Assembly: GCA_027488115.1 (NCBI GenBank)
Contig: JAIYCG010000006.1
Span: forward strand, 1-41,193
Origin: Comamonadaceae bacterium
GTDB taxonomy: Bacteria > Pseudomonadota > Gammaproteobacteria > Burkholderiales > Burkholderiaceae_C
Direction of reading: 5' to 3'
Length of the DNA stretch: 41,193 bases
Of this stretch, positions 33,425-41,193 are shown one piece after another. Below the pieces are notes generated by a model. The model saw nothing but the letters and a program-made list of their open reading frames with translations, ran no database searches and was not told the origin of the DNA. A program made the position numbers and the translations under genes. Each line of letters starts with the position of its first letter. Position 1 is the first letter of the stretch.

Positions 33425-33859
33425 TTACCGGCTATTGATGACGTTATTGTGAAGAATCGGACTTCCAGTTTTGATCAGCTCATCCAAGATGGAATAGGCA
33501 TCCTTGGCTGAAGCGGTATAGGGGTCAAATTCTGGATGCGCCATTTGAACCAAAGGATCGTCTTTAGACAAATAGACAAGGGCCATAGACCATTGACCAA
33601 AACGTCTGTGGGTAATTTCTTCCATCGACAGCAGTTCAACATGGTGGTGGTTTTTGTCGGCCATGATGCGCGAGTAAAGTAAATTGACTTTAGATCGCTC
33701 GCCTTCCAAGACCTGCAGCCATAAGCCTGAGCCTTGACATAAAACGCCTGTGATATTTTCCTTTTTGTTGTGCAAATCGGATTTTTCCAAAATCAAGGTG
33801 GTGATTGTCGTTGTGATGGGACCTACTGGTTGGCTCACATACAAGAGGCGTACAAGCAT
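33425..33859 (-). CDS. BLUF-domain blue-light sensor, single domain
   Basis: This 144-residue protein is a stand-alone BLUF photoreceptor. The flavin-contacting residues are all present: Tyr7 (RLLYVSQ), Asn35 (ENITGVL), Gln49 (WLQVLEG), Trp90 and Met92 (RRFGQWSMAL). In this family, blue light rearranges the Tyr-Gln hydrogen bonds around FAD and changes partner binding. There is no output domain, so a partner protein must carry the signal. I start it at the ATG at 33859 with AGGA 7 nt upstream; the longer frame has no support. It lies 27 nt upstream of the exported PLP enzyme gene, on the same strand. Confidence 0.9.
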   Translation of the reverse strand: MLVRLLYVSQPVGPITTTITTLILEKSDLHNKKENITGVLCQGSGLWLQVLEGERSKVNLLYSRIMADKNHHHVELLSMEEITHRRFGQWSMALVYLSKDDPLVQMAHPEFDPYTASAKDAYSILDELIKTGSPILHNNVINSR

Positions 33860-34012
33860 GAGTATTTCCTTTTTGAAATAGCAAAGCAATCCAGAAGGGA
33901 CATCTTATGACTATTGGCAGAGCATATCGCACTGGCCAATACTGATGAATACTTACAGAAACAAGGCTTTGCAACAGCCCAAGCATCTGATCGGTTGAGG
34001 CGCTGTCTGGTT

Positions 34013-34876
34013 TCAAGGTCGATTGATTTCGACAAATGTATTCATGAAATCAGAAACAACAGTGCCGTTTAGGCGCCGCCCATCCAAGCGACCCGAGAAA
34101 GTGTGCACTTTGCGGTCTGGCGTGATGAATTGAAATTTAAGCTCAGAGCCGTTTAATTTGGCTCCCAAGATGGAGAAAGTTTGGCCACCTCGAGTGAGTG
34201 TGCCACCAATGTTTTGAAAGGATTGATTCAAGTTCATGCGGATCGGCCCGCCTTCTAGGCCGGTCATGACCCAAGCGCCCTCAATTTGTGCGGGGACCAC
34301 CCAGTAAAATGCCTTCCAGTGATCATGTGACAGGGTCTCATCGGGTTGCCAATCACCCATGCTAAAGGTGTTGGAGACCACACGTGTTCCGGGCTTCATA
34401 TTGAGCAAGATGGGGCGTAGCTTCATGTTCAGGTGAGGCATGAGGTAAAGCGTGACCACGGTTGCAGAGCTGAAATCTTCTTCGAAAATATCGCCTGTGA
34501 TGATCTTCACTTTGCTGCTCATGCCGGCTTCTGCCACTTTGCCTCGGGCAAACTCAGCCATCTTGGGGTTGTATTCAATGCCCACTGCTTGAGCTCCAAA
34601 TTTGCGCGCGGCGGTGATGGCAATGATGCCGTCTCCCGCGCCTAAATCGAACACCCTGTCTTGACTGCTAACCTTGGCTACTGACAACATTTTTTCGATC
34701 AAGCCTTCGGGTGTGGGAACCCAGATCACATCCTTCCCTTCTTGACCTTGCACGGGCTGGTATTCAGAGGAAGAGGTTTTTGGGCTTTCAGTATTGGATG
34801 CTGAAAGGGTGGACGAGTGGGCTAAAAACAAGCAGTTTGTTAGGGTTAGGGTTAACAAAATACGGAATAACTGCAC
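34013..34876 (-). CDS. Class I SAM-dependent methyltransferase with an N-terminal signal or anchor
   Basis: This 287-residue protein has a clear SAM-binding motif I, VFDLGAGDGIIAITAARKFG, followed by VGIEYNPKM and IITGDIFEE. It therefore has a methyltransferase domain at about 60-190, plus a C-terminal beta-rich part of about 90 residues. The N-terminus QLFRILLTLTLTNCLFLAHS reads as a signal or membrane anchor. The GTG at 34876 has AAGGA 7 nt upstream and is the best start; a longer frame to 34945 would put 23 residues before the hydrophobic stretch. A SAM enzyme with an export signal is odd, because SAM is cytoplasmic; it may be anchored with the domain inside. The substrate is unknown. Confidence 0.72.
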   Translation of the reverse strand: MQLFRILLTLTLTNCLFLAHSSTLSASNTESPKTSSSEYQPVQGQEGKDVIWVPTPEGLIEKMLSVAKVSSQDRVFDLGAGDGIIAITAARKFGAQAVGIEYNPKMAEFARGKVAEAGMSSKVKIITGDIFEEDFSSATVVTLYLMPHLNMKLRPILLNMKPGTRVVSNTFSMGDWQPDETLSHDHWKAFYWVVPAQIEGAWVMTGLEGGPIRMNLNQSFQNIGGTLTRGGQTFSILGAKLNGSELKFQFITPDRKVHTFSGRLDGRRLNGTVVSDFMNTFVEINRP

Positions 34877-35121
34877 GATCAATTCCTTTGTTGATTCATC
34901 TGACTTGGCGTGAAGGCTGTGTGCTAGGACAGCTGTTCGTTGCAAGCGTGAGATTATTCCTTCGTTGCATGAATATTCAATGAACCTTCATTTTTTAAGT
35001 GTTTGGCAGAATAGGGTAAGCCGTCGACTTGCCATGTATGGACTTTTGAAGAGTTTCACTCAACAATGGGTCAAGTTGTGTGCTGAAGTTTTTTGGATGG
35101 GTTAGAAAAAGGAGACGTGTC

Positions 35122-35223
35122 ATGTGGAAGAGTTTTTTCAAATGCTTGGCCAAGGTCAATTCCTTGGTAGAGCACCTGGCCCGCACTTCCGTCACTGTTC
35201 AGCGCATTGGACGCGTTCAATGA
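35122..35223 (+). CDS. 33-codon small ORF coupled to the molybdenum hydroxylase gene
   Basis: I found this by hand. An AAGGAG lies 8 nt before an ATG at 35122, and the 33-residue peptide MWKSFFKCLAKVNSLVEHLA, then RTSVTVQRIGRVQ, ends at a TGA that overlaps the ATG of the large subunit as ATGA (35220-35223). No other good ribosome site precedes the large-subunit gene, so its translation probably depends on this peptide being read. The peptide is basic and amphipathic, with no signal peptide. It resembles nothing I recognise. It could be a leader peptide or simply the landing site that couples translation. Confidence 0.65.
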   Translation: MWKSFFKCLAKVNSLVEHLARTSVTVQRIGRVQ

Positions 35224-37406
35224 CCGCATCGGCGCCACGCGGATTTACATTTGACCGCAATGACGGTCGGCCGGTGTTACCCGGAAATTTGCATACCAAT
35301 CGTTTGCTTTCGCAATGGCTTGATTTTTCACAGCCAGGTCGCTTGAGATTGTTCACTGGAAAAGTTGAGCTGGGGCAGGGCATTCTCACGGCTTTGACCA
35401 TCATTGCTGCCGACGAACTTGATCTCAATTTAGACCAGGTGCAGATCATCAGTGCCAGTACGCTAGAAGGGCCTGATGAAGGTATGACCAGCAGCAGCAT
35501 CTCGGTTCAAGATTCAGGATCTGCCATTCGCCATGCATGCGCTGAAGTACGTTTTCTGGTCCTTCAACAAGCAGCCAAACAGCACGGCGTGCCAACCGAA
35601 AATTTAAGCATTGAGCGAGGCCGATTGACTGACGGTCAAGGACGCGAGTTGGGCACCTATTGGGATTGGCTTCAAAACATCAGCCTGCATCGGGAGTATG
35701 AAGGCTTGGCCACGCCCAAACCCGTTGTCGATCTCAAACGGCACGGCCACGGCAAAGTTCGTCGTGTAGATCTTTTGGAAAAGATCATGGGGCAGCCTCG
35801 GTTCATTCATGACCTTCGTTTGCCAGGCATGCAACACGGTCGAGTTCTGCGTACCCCATCGACCACGGCTCAATGGGCCAACCCAGATCTCCCTGTGCCA
35901 ACTGATTTTTTTGACTTTGCTTCAGGTTCGTCCATCCAACTAGTGGTCGATGGCCGGTTCATCGGCGTTCTTGCAAGAACCGAGCGCGAGGCAGAGGCTG
36001 CACTCAGTCAATTGCAACAGCAGGTTGCTTGGCACGAGACAGCATCTTTACCAGACATGCACAACCTGGCCGAATTTTTGCGCTCCGCGCCACATGAAAC
36101 AACAAGCACCCTTCAAAAAGGGCAACGGCTCGAAGCTGATGATGGGGTCAGCCTGTCGCGCGAATACTTCAAACCCTACATAGCTCATGCCTCCATTGGT
36201 CTTTGCTGTGCACTGGCCCAATGGGACGGCCAAACCCTGCAGGTCTGGACCCACAGTCAAGGCATCCAAAATTTGCGTGACGACCTCACCAAGGCCTTAG
36301 GTCTGGACAAGCAAGCCATCGTCATGCGCCATGTCGAGGGTGCTGGTTGTTATGGGCACAACGGTGCCGACGATGTCGCGTTCGATGCGGCTTTGTTAGC
36401 CATCAACAAACCTGGCCATCCTGTGCGTGTTGTGTGGTCACGTGCAGATGAGCTTTCGCAGGCGCCACTGGGCAGTGCCCATCTGGTGTCGCTCAGGGCC
36501 CGCATGAATGAGCAGGGTCAAATTAGCCATTGGCACCATGAACTGTGGGCCAATGGGTACAGCTCTCGGCCAGGGCGTTCCTTGGTGCCTACTTTGCTGG
36601 GTGCTTCGCAGCGCGCGCAGGGGCAGCCCATGCCTCTGGCCATCAACCCACCTCTTGCCGCGGGAGGTGGCGCCGACCGCAATGCCATTCCAGGCTATGA
36701 ATTTGACAACACCCATGTGGTCAACCACCGGCTGACGGTCATGCCCATTCGAACCTCGGCCATGCGCGCACTGGGGGCCTTTGCCAATGTGTTTGCCATC
36801 GAGTCTTTCATGGACGAGCTGGCCCATGCCAGTGGCCAAGACCCCTTGGAGTTTCGCAAACGGCACATGCAAGACGCCAGAAGCCTTGCCGTTCTCAATG
36901 CGGTGGTCGATCGCAGCACATGGTGGCACCTTCCAAAAGCAGAAGGTGTAGGACACGGCGTGGCTTGGGCTCGCTACAAAAACACCTCTGCATGGTGTGC
37001 AGTGTTGGCACGCGTTCAAGCTGGTGAGACACTGCGTGTGCTGCAGCTTGATGTGGCGGTTGATGTGGGCCGAGTGGTAGACCTGGATGGTGTGATGAAC
37101 CAAACCGAAGGCGGTGCACTGCAAGGCATGAGCTGGGCTTTAAAAGAGGCGGTTCAATTTGACCGAACTCGCATCACAAGCCAAAGCTGGGCCGACTATT
37201 CTATTTTGCGTTTCAGTGAAATACCTGAGCTGAACATTCATGTGCTAGACCAACCCGAGCAGCCCTCTCTGGGTGCGGGCGAATCGGTACAAGGACCCGT
37301 AGCAGCTGCCTTGGGCAATGCTTTGTTTGATGCACTGGGTGTTCGTGTACGCCAATTGCCCTTGTCACAAGATCATATTCTTCAGGCGTTGAACGCACCT
37401 GACTGA
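35220..37406 (+). CDS. Molybdenum hydroxylase large subunit (isoquinoline 1-oxidoreductase beta / aldehyde dehydrogenase-like)
   Basis: This 728-residue molybdopterin-binding subunit belongs to the xanthine oxidase family. Signature parts are FTGKVELGQGILTALTIIAA near the N-terminus, VEGAGCYGHNGADDVAFDAA in the middle and the active-site Glu in LGAGESVQGPVAAALGN near the C-terminus, which activates the molybdenum-bound water. The wording is closest to single-chain large subunits of IorB type, which pair with a small Fe-S subunit and a cytochrome instead of a FAD subunit. The start at 35220 overlaps the 33-codon ORF. No TAT signal is seen. The Fe-S subunit gene follows after 18 nt. Substrate is unknown; aldehydes or N-heterocycles are usual. 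Confidence 0.88.
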   Translation: MTASAPRGFTFDRNDGRPVLPGNLHTNRLLSQWLDFSQPGRLRLFTGKVELGQGILTALTIIAADELDLNLDQVQIISASTLEGPDEGMTSSSISVQDSGSAIRHACAEVRFLVLQQAAKQHGVPTENLSIERGRLTDGQGRELGTYWDWLQNISLHREYEGLATPKPVVDLKRHGHGKVRRVDLLEKIMGQPRFIHDLRLPGMQHGRVLRTPSTTAQWANPDLPVPTDFFDFASGSSIQLVVDGRFIGVLARTEREAEAALSQLQQQVAWHETASLPDMHNLAEFLRSAPHETTSTLQKGQRLEADDGVSLSREYFKPYIAHASIGLCCALAQWDGQTLQVWTHSQGIQNLRDDLTKALGLDKQAIVMRHVEGAGCYGHNGADDVAFDAALLAINKPGHPVRVVWSRADELSQAPLGSAHLVSLRARMNEQGQISHWHHELWANGYSSRPGRSLVPTLLGASQRAQGQPMPLAINPPLAAGGGADRNAIPGYEFDNTHVVNHRLTVMPIRTSAMRALGAFANVFAIESFMDELAHASGQDPLEFRKRHMQDARSLAVLNAVVDRSTWWHLPKAEGVGHGVAWARYKNTSAWCAVLARVQAGETLRVLQLDVAVDVGRVVDLDGVMNQTEGGALQGMSWALKEAVQFDRTRITSQSWADYSILRFSEIPELNIHVLDQPEQPSLGAGESVQGPVAAALGNALFDALGVRVRQLPLSQDHILQALNAPD

Positions 37407-37424
37407 ACCCTACCTATTCAGACC

Positions 37425-37868
37425 ATGATTTCCATCAACGATCAGAACGTCGAAATTTCAGCGCCCGACAAAACGACTTTGCTCAGTTATTTGCGCAATG
37501 AATTAGGCTTGTCAGGCCCCAAGCTGGGCTGTGGAGAAGGCGAGTGTGGTGCTTGCATGGTGCTTGTCAATGGGCGCCCTCAAACATCGTGCAATCTGCC
37601 TCTTTGGGCAGTGAAGGGGCATGCCGTCACCACCCTTGAGGGTTTGAGCAAAGAGGGTGTGCCCCACGCATTACAGCAAGCATTTTTGGAAGAAAACGCC
37701 GGTCAGTGTGGCTATTGCTTAAGTGGCATCTTGGTCAGCGCAAGTGCTTTGTTGCAACACACACCAAAACCTACTCGGGCACAAATTTGCGAAGCCTTGG
37801 ACAAAAATTTGTGCCGTTGTGGGGCGCATGAACGGATTGTTCGCGCCGTTCAGCGTGCATGCAATTGA
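37425..37868 (+). CDS. Molybdenum hydroxylase [2Fe-2S] small subunit
   Basis: This 147-residue electron-transfer subunit has two [2Fe-2S] clusters. The plant-ferredoxin-type cluster is in GCGEGECGAC plus a later Cys (QTSCNLPL), and the helical cluster is in GQCGYC and LCRCG. It is the expected partner of the large subunit encoded 18 nt upstream. The order large-small is the reverse of the usual small-large order. The gene ends 15 nt from the convergent phoX gene. Confidence 0.93.
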   Translation: MISINDQNVEISAPDKTTLLSYLRNELGLSGPKLGCGEGECGACMVLVNGRPQTSCNLPLWAVKGHAVTTLEGLSKEGVPHALQQAFLEENAGQCGYCLSGILVSASALLQHTPKPTRAQICEALDKNLCRCGAHERIVRAVQRACN

Positions 37869-37883
37869 CAGCACGCAAGTCTA

Positions 37884-39812
37884 TTAAGTACCGATAATGC
37901 CGCCGTCTTGTTTGCGGATGACGACGGTTGCTGAGCGTGGGCGCCCTGTGGGCTTCTGATCTGGCCAGTTAGAAATGGCGCGCGGATTGTCGGGGTTGTT
38001 TTGCTCGCTTGGCGTTTCACCAGGGTGCTGAATGTTGACGAACATGGTTCTACCGTCAGGGGTTTCTGTCACGCCTGTCACTTCGCAGCCAGCAGGTCCC
38101 ACTAAAAAGCGGCGAACGTCGCCTGTTTGCACGTCGGCTGCCAACATCACGTTGTTGCCAAAGTTTTTGAGATCGCCTTTGCCCATGGCGGCGGTGGACA
38201 TGTCGGTTTGAATCCACATCAGACCTCGGCCATCCACCCATATGCCGTCGGGACAAGAGAACATGTCGCCCTTGATACTGCCTTTGGCTTCTGCGCGGGC
38301 CAGTGAAGGATCGCCTGCCATGATGAAGTGGTTCCATGCAAACGTGGTGGCGTGAAAATCAAGGTCTTCTTTCCAACGAATGATGTTGCCTTGTGTGTTG
38401 TTGGCCCGTGGGTTGGCCGCATCGACGCCAGGTTGCTTGTCGCCGCCGCGGTTGCTGTTGTTGGTCAGGGTGGCATAAACCCAATTTTGTTTGTCAACGC
38501 CAATCCATTCAGGACGATCCATTTTGGTAGCGCCCAACAGGTCACTGGCTTGGCGTGATTTGATGAGCACTTCGGCCTGATCGGCAAAACCATTGGCTGA
38601 TGTCAAGGGACCTTGACCGTGCGTGAGGGCAATCCATTGGCCTTTGCCATCGGCATTGAACTTAGCCACATACAAAGTACCGTGGTCGAGCAGTGAAGCA
38701 TTGGCGGCAGCGCCACCAGGTTTGATGGCGTCACGGCTGACAAACTTGTAGATGTATTCAAAACGTGCGTCTTCGCCCATGTAAACCACGGCGCGATTGT
38801 CTTTGGTGACTGCTACGGTAGCACCTTCGTGAGCACCGCGACCCATGGCCGTACGCTTCATGGGCGTGGCGTTTGGATTTTGAGGATCAATTTCAACAAT
38901 CCAGCCAAAGCGGTTGGGTTCGTTGGGGTTTTTAACTGCATCAAAGCGTGCATCGTGCTCGTGCCAGCGGTAGCCGATGCCACCTTTTCGCAAGCCCCAA
39001 CGGCGCTCGTGTTCGCTCAGTTTATCGCCGCCACTGAAGTAAAAAATGAAATTTTCTTCAGAGGTGAGGTATGTGCCCCAAGGCGTGATGCCACTCGCGC
39101 AGTTGTTCAGAGTACCCAATACCACTTTGCCTGCGGGATCGGCAGAGGTTTTCATGAGTGCATGGCCCGCAGCAGGGCCGCTCAATTCAGTGCGTGTGTT
39201 GGTTGTAATGCGGCGGGCATATTTGGAGGGGTTGACCACCTCCCACTTGCCGCCTTTGTCTTGCACTTCAACCACAGACACGCCGTGGGCTGCTTGTGAC
39301 TTACGCACTTTCTCGGCACTCCAATTGGCCATGCCATCTTTGAACAACAAGCCGTGATCGACGTATTCATGGTTCATGGCCAGCAGGCCACGCTTAGAAC
39401 CATCAAGCGCGTAAAAGTGAATGCCGTCGTGGTGCATACCCAGTTGTGTTTCTTGTTCGGCAGCTGAGTTGCTAGCGTCGTCCTTGAAGGGGTTGTTTTG
39501 GCCCAGAATGCCCACGGGGTCGCCCCAAGGTGCAATGACGTGAGCGATGTAGCCTTCAGGAACCATGATGCTGTCGGCGGTTGAAATGGCCACGCTTTTG
39601 AAGCCAATTTTGGGGCCCGTGCCCATTCCCAGTGAAGCGCAGCCTGTGAGTGCAGCAGCGCCACCCACAGCGCTGAGAGGCGCCAAAAAGCCACTGGCCA
39701 ATGCGCCTAAGCCACCGCGCAGCACTTGGCGACGAGAAGGGTCAGAAACTTCATGAATACTGGGGTTGGAAGAGCGGTTGCTGTCTTCCATCAAAGAGAA
39801 ATCTTTTGCCAT
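37884..39812 (-). CDS. phoX: Tat-exported alkaline phosphatase PhoX
   Basis: PhoX is a periplasmic phosphomonoesterase that uses iron and calcium and is a main phosphate scavenger in many aquatic bacteria. The 642-residue protein has a Tat signal (DPSRRQVLRGGLGALASG) and family motifs: LGMHHDGIHFY, LAMNHEYVDHG, LNNCASGITPWGTYLTSEEN (with the iron-binding Cys), GRGAHEGATV and VYMGEDARFEYIYKFVS. The C-terminus SATVVIRKQDGGIIGT is typical. The ATG at 39812 has no clear ribosome site. A TAGACT repeat (12-nt period) sits upstream, but I see no proper Pho box. The gene is convergent with the molybdenum hydroxylase pair. Confidence 0.94.
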   Translation of the reverse strand: MAKDFSLMEDSNRSSNPSIHEVSDPSRRQVLRGGLGALASGFLAPLSAVGGAAALTGCASLGMGTGPKIGFKSVAISTADSIMVPEGYIAHVIAPWGDPVGILGQNNPFKDDASNSAAEQETQLGMHHDGIHFYALDGSKRGLLAMNHEYVDHGLLFKDGMANWSAEKVRKSQAAHGVSVVEVQDKGGKWEVVNPSKYARRITTNTRTELSGPAAGHALMKTSADPAGKVVLGTLNNCASGITPWGTYLTSEENFIFYFSGGDKLSEHERRWGLRKGGIGYRWHEHDARFDAVKNPNEPNRFGWIVEIDPQNPNATPMKRTAMGRGAHEGATVAVTKDNRAVVYMGEDARFEYIYKFVSRDAIKPGGAAANASLLDHGTLYVAKFNADGKGQWIALTHGQGPLTSANGFADQAEVLIKSRQASDLLGATKMDRPEWIGVDKQNWVYATLTNNSNRGGDKQPGVDAANPRANNTQGNIIRWKEDLDFHATTFAWNHFIMAGDPSLARAEAKGSIKGDMFSCPDGIWVDGRGLMWIQTDMSTAAMGKGDLKNFGNNVMLAADVQTGDVRRFLVGPAGCEVTGVTETPDGRTMFVNIQHPGETPSEQNNPDNPRAISNWPDQKPTGRPRSATVVIRKQDGGIIGT

Positions 39813-39911
39813 GATTTAAAGGTGGTCGAAAGTCTAAAAGTTAGTCTATCAACTTAGAACTACCCCATCAATGTCCCTAAAAATCTGGGTGCTTTAAGCG
39901 TCAATTCAGTC

Positions 39912-40379
39912 TCAGTCCACTTCAAAAAATCGCATCACCACCTTGTCGGGGTGGCGTGCACCAGTGCCTATGAACAGGCGTTCAGTGATCCAAGCCAATG
40001 AGGCTGAGGCTGTTTCAAAGCTGGGGCTGCAGCGAAAGTAAACCGACTCGGGAGCCACAGGTTCGCCTCGAATGAGTTTGGCCATGACTTCAGGTGCGGC
40101 TGTGCGCACTGCCCGGTTTTGCACAAAAATAAGATCACCCCCATCGGTCTCAATGGTGTAGCGTGCATCGAGTTCGGCCATGCGCTCATTCACGATGAGT
40201 TGAAAATCAGCGCCCCCTGAAAGCACCCTGGCTGTCCAGCCATTGCCTTGCACTTGACCGCCCGTGATGGGAATCAAGCGTCGCACGCCGTGGTGGGTCA
40301 TGCCCACTTCGTGTGGCTTGGCTACCAACACAGATAAGTCTGCAAAAAATTTGAGCTCAGGGGTTGGCAGATTAAGCAT
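39912..40379 (-). CDS. DUF3237 family protein
   Basis: This 155-residue protein matches the DUF3237 pattern: GVRRLIPITGGQVQGNGWTA, then VLSGGADFQLI, YTIETDGGDLIFVQNRAVR and YFRCSPSFETASASLAWI. Members are small beta-barrel proteins without an agreed activity, often next to Bug-type binding proteins and catabolic genes. I start it at the ATG at 40379 with AAGGA 5 nt upstream, and not at the GTG just before it. It lies 11 nt after the Bug-type binding protein gene, so the two are one operon. Confidence 0.85.
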   Translation of the reverse strand: MLNLPTPELKFFADLSVLVAKPHEVGMTHHGVRRLIPITGGQVQGNGWTARVLSGGADFQLIVNERMAELDARYTIETDGGDLIFVQNRAVRTAAPEVMAKLIRGEPVAPESVYFRCSPSFETASASLAWITERLFIGTGARHPDKVVMRFFEVD

Positions 40380-40390
40380 CACAGTCCTTG

Positions 40391-41193
40391 TTACTCAGCT
40401 TTGATGTTGAGTTGCTTAATGAGCTTTGCTTTGTCATCAAAGTCAGTGCGCAGTCGCCTGTCGAAGTCGCGACGACCCAGAAAAGACACGCGCTGATTCA
40501 AACGCAAGGCAGCAGTTCGAAAGCTTTCGGACGATGTGACTTCTGCACAGGTTTTTTCCAAACTGGCCAATACAGACTCAGGCGTGCCGCGGGGTGCAAA
40601 CATGCCGTTTAAGCCTGGCACACCTGTTGAGTGACCCAGCTCAGCCATGGTGGGCACATCGGGGTATGCAAAGTGGCGTTGGTCTGCAAAGATGGCCAAT
40701 GGGCGCACACCTTTGCCTGCCATGCCAGAAATGGAAGCTGCAGAAAAAGTGAGTTCATTGCTGATCAATTGCGGCAAGATTTGAGGTTCGCCTCTGAACG
40801 GCACATGGACTGCATCAAGCCCTGCAGTAGCCAGCCAGGCAGATGCTGAAAGGTGAGGAACTGACCCCACACCACTGGTGCCCCAGCTGAATTTGCCAGG
40901 TTGTGCTTTGCCTGCTGCTACAAATTCTTGGTATGTTTTGTAGGGAGATGATCCACCTACAAACAATGCCATCACGTTTTCAAAGCTCTGGCAAACAGGG
41001 ACAAAGTTATCCATGTTGTAGGTGACGCTCTTAATCAGGTGCGGCGCAATGGTTAAGGGGGTGTTGGGCGAGATGGCCAAGGTGTAACCATCGGGCTTGG
41101 CTGCAGCCAAAGCTGTAAAACCAATGGTGGCTGCTGCACCTTCGCGGTTCACAATGGGAAAGGCTTGGCCTGTGATTTTTGAAAACTCGGAAG
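40391..41193 (-). CDS. Bug/TctC-type tripartite tricarboxylate transporter binding protein (5' end outside window)
   Basis: About 267 residues of a periplasmic binding protein of the Bug family. Typical text includes KPDGYTLAISPNTPLTIAPHL, GTSGVGSVPHLSASAWLATA, VPFRGEPQILPQLISNELTF and VPTMAELGHS. The reading frame stays open to the window edge with sequence that fits the family (ITGQAFPIVNREGAAATIG), so the start lies outside; the ATG-like first codon at 41152 is not the true start. Bug proteins are very expanded in Burkholderiales and bind carboxylates and similar small acids. It forms an operon with the DUF3237 gene. Confidence 0.9.
   Translation of the reverse strand, partial: SEFSKITGQAFPIVNREGAAATIGFTALAAAKPDGYTLAISPNTPLTIAPHLIKSVTYNMDNFVPVCQSFENVMALFVGGSSPYKTYQEFVAAGKAQPGKFSWGTSGVGSVPHLSASAWLATAGLDAVHVPFRGEPQILPQLISNELTFSAASISGMAGKGVRPLAIFADQRHFAYPDVPTMAELGHSTGVPGLNGMFAPRGTPESVLASLEKTCAEVTSSESFRTAALRLNQRVSFLGRRDFDRRLRTDFDDKAKLIKQLNIKAE

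Noticed and set aside
35124..35219. GTG start at 35124 extending the molybdenum hydroxylase by 32 residues
   Set aside because: The extension is the out-of-frame reading of the 33-codon ORF, and homologues begin near the ATG at 35220.
36438..37124. Long minus-strand ORF (228 codons) opposite the molybdenum hydroxylase
   Set aside because: A shadow of the real gene's codon bias; no ribosome site or recognisable protein features.
39831..39848. PhoB site upstream of phoX
   Set aside because: The TAGACT direct repeat has a 12-nt period and does not resemble CTGTCAT; too weak to list as a site.

Overview
The window looks like a chromosomal segment of a beta-proteobacterium, most probably Burkholderiales and perhaps a freshwater Comamonadaceae-type organism. 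This rests on a Bug-type solute-binding protein, the style of the C-P lyase cluster, moderate GC and Gram-negative export signals; there is no rRNA or marker gene to fix the taxon. I see no IS element, CRISPR array or phage gene. No stretch without a gene exceeds 300 bases.

The unifying theme is organic phosphorus. Left (1-4.9 kb): the start of a solute-binding protein gene facing a TonB-dependent receptor gene, which is followed without a gap by a MINPP/histidine-acid-type phytase. This block ends at a 45-nt 3' fragment of a tRNA-Val(CAC), which looks like the scar of an integration event. Next (4.9-8.3 kb) come a class II glutamine amidotransferase, a short-chain dehydrogenase and a phosphonate monoester hydrolase/phosphodiesterase. 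The hydrolase is the last gene of a six-gene operon (8.3-13.8 kb, minus strand) that also encodes a complete Dpp/Opp-type ABC importer. An exported alpha/beta hydrolase is divergent to it.

Centre (14.9-26.7 kb): a C-P lyase locus built as a divergon. Leftward are a DUF1045 2H-phosphoesterase, phnN and a GNAT acetyltransferase. Rightward are phnGHIJKLM, then phnCDE-phnE and a PhnZ-like HD oxygenase. phnF, phnP and a classical phnO are not in the window.

Right (26.8-41.2 kb): a small acidic protein, hairpin-rich intergenic DNA, a protein of unknown function, a GlpQ-like lipoprotein phosphodiesterase, an Ig-like lipoprotein and a secreted 'esterase-like phytase' protein. These are followed by a Tat-exported class V aminotransferase-fold protein, a BLUF photoreceptor, an exported methyltransferase, a two-subunit molybdenum hydroxylase preceded by a coupled 33-codon ORF, a PhoX alkaline phosphatase, a DUF3237 protein and part of a Bug-type binding protein.

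Taken together, inositol phosphates, phosphomonoesters, glycerophosphodiesters, phosphonate esters and free phosphonates could all be used. A plausible chain, which I infer, is: ABC import of phosphonate esters, cleavage by the monoester hydrolase, C-P lyase, the DUF1045 protein acting in place of PhnP, then PhnN making PRPP.
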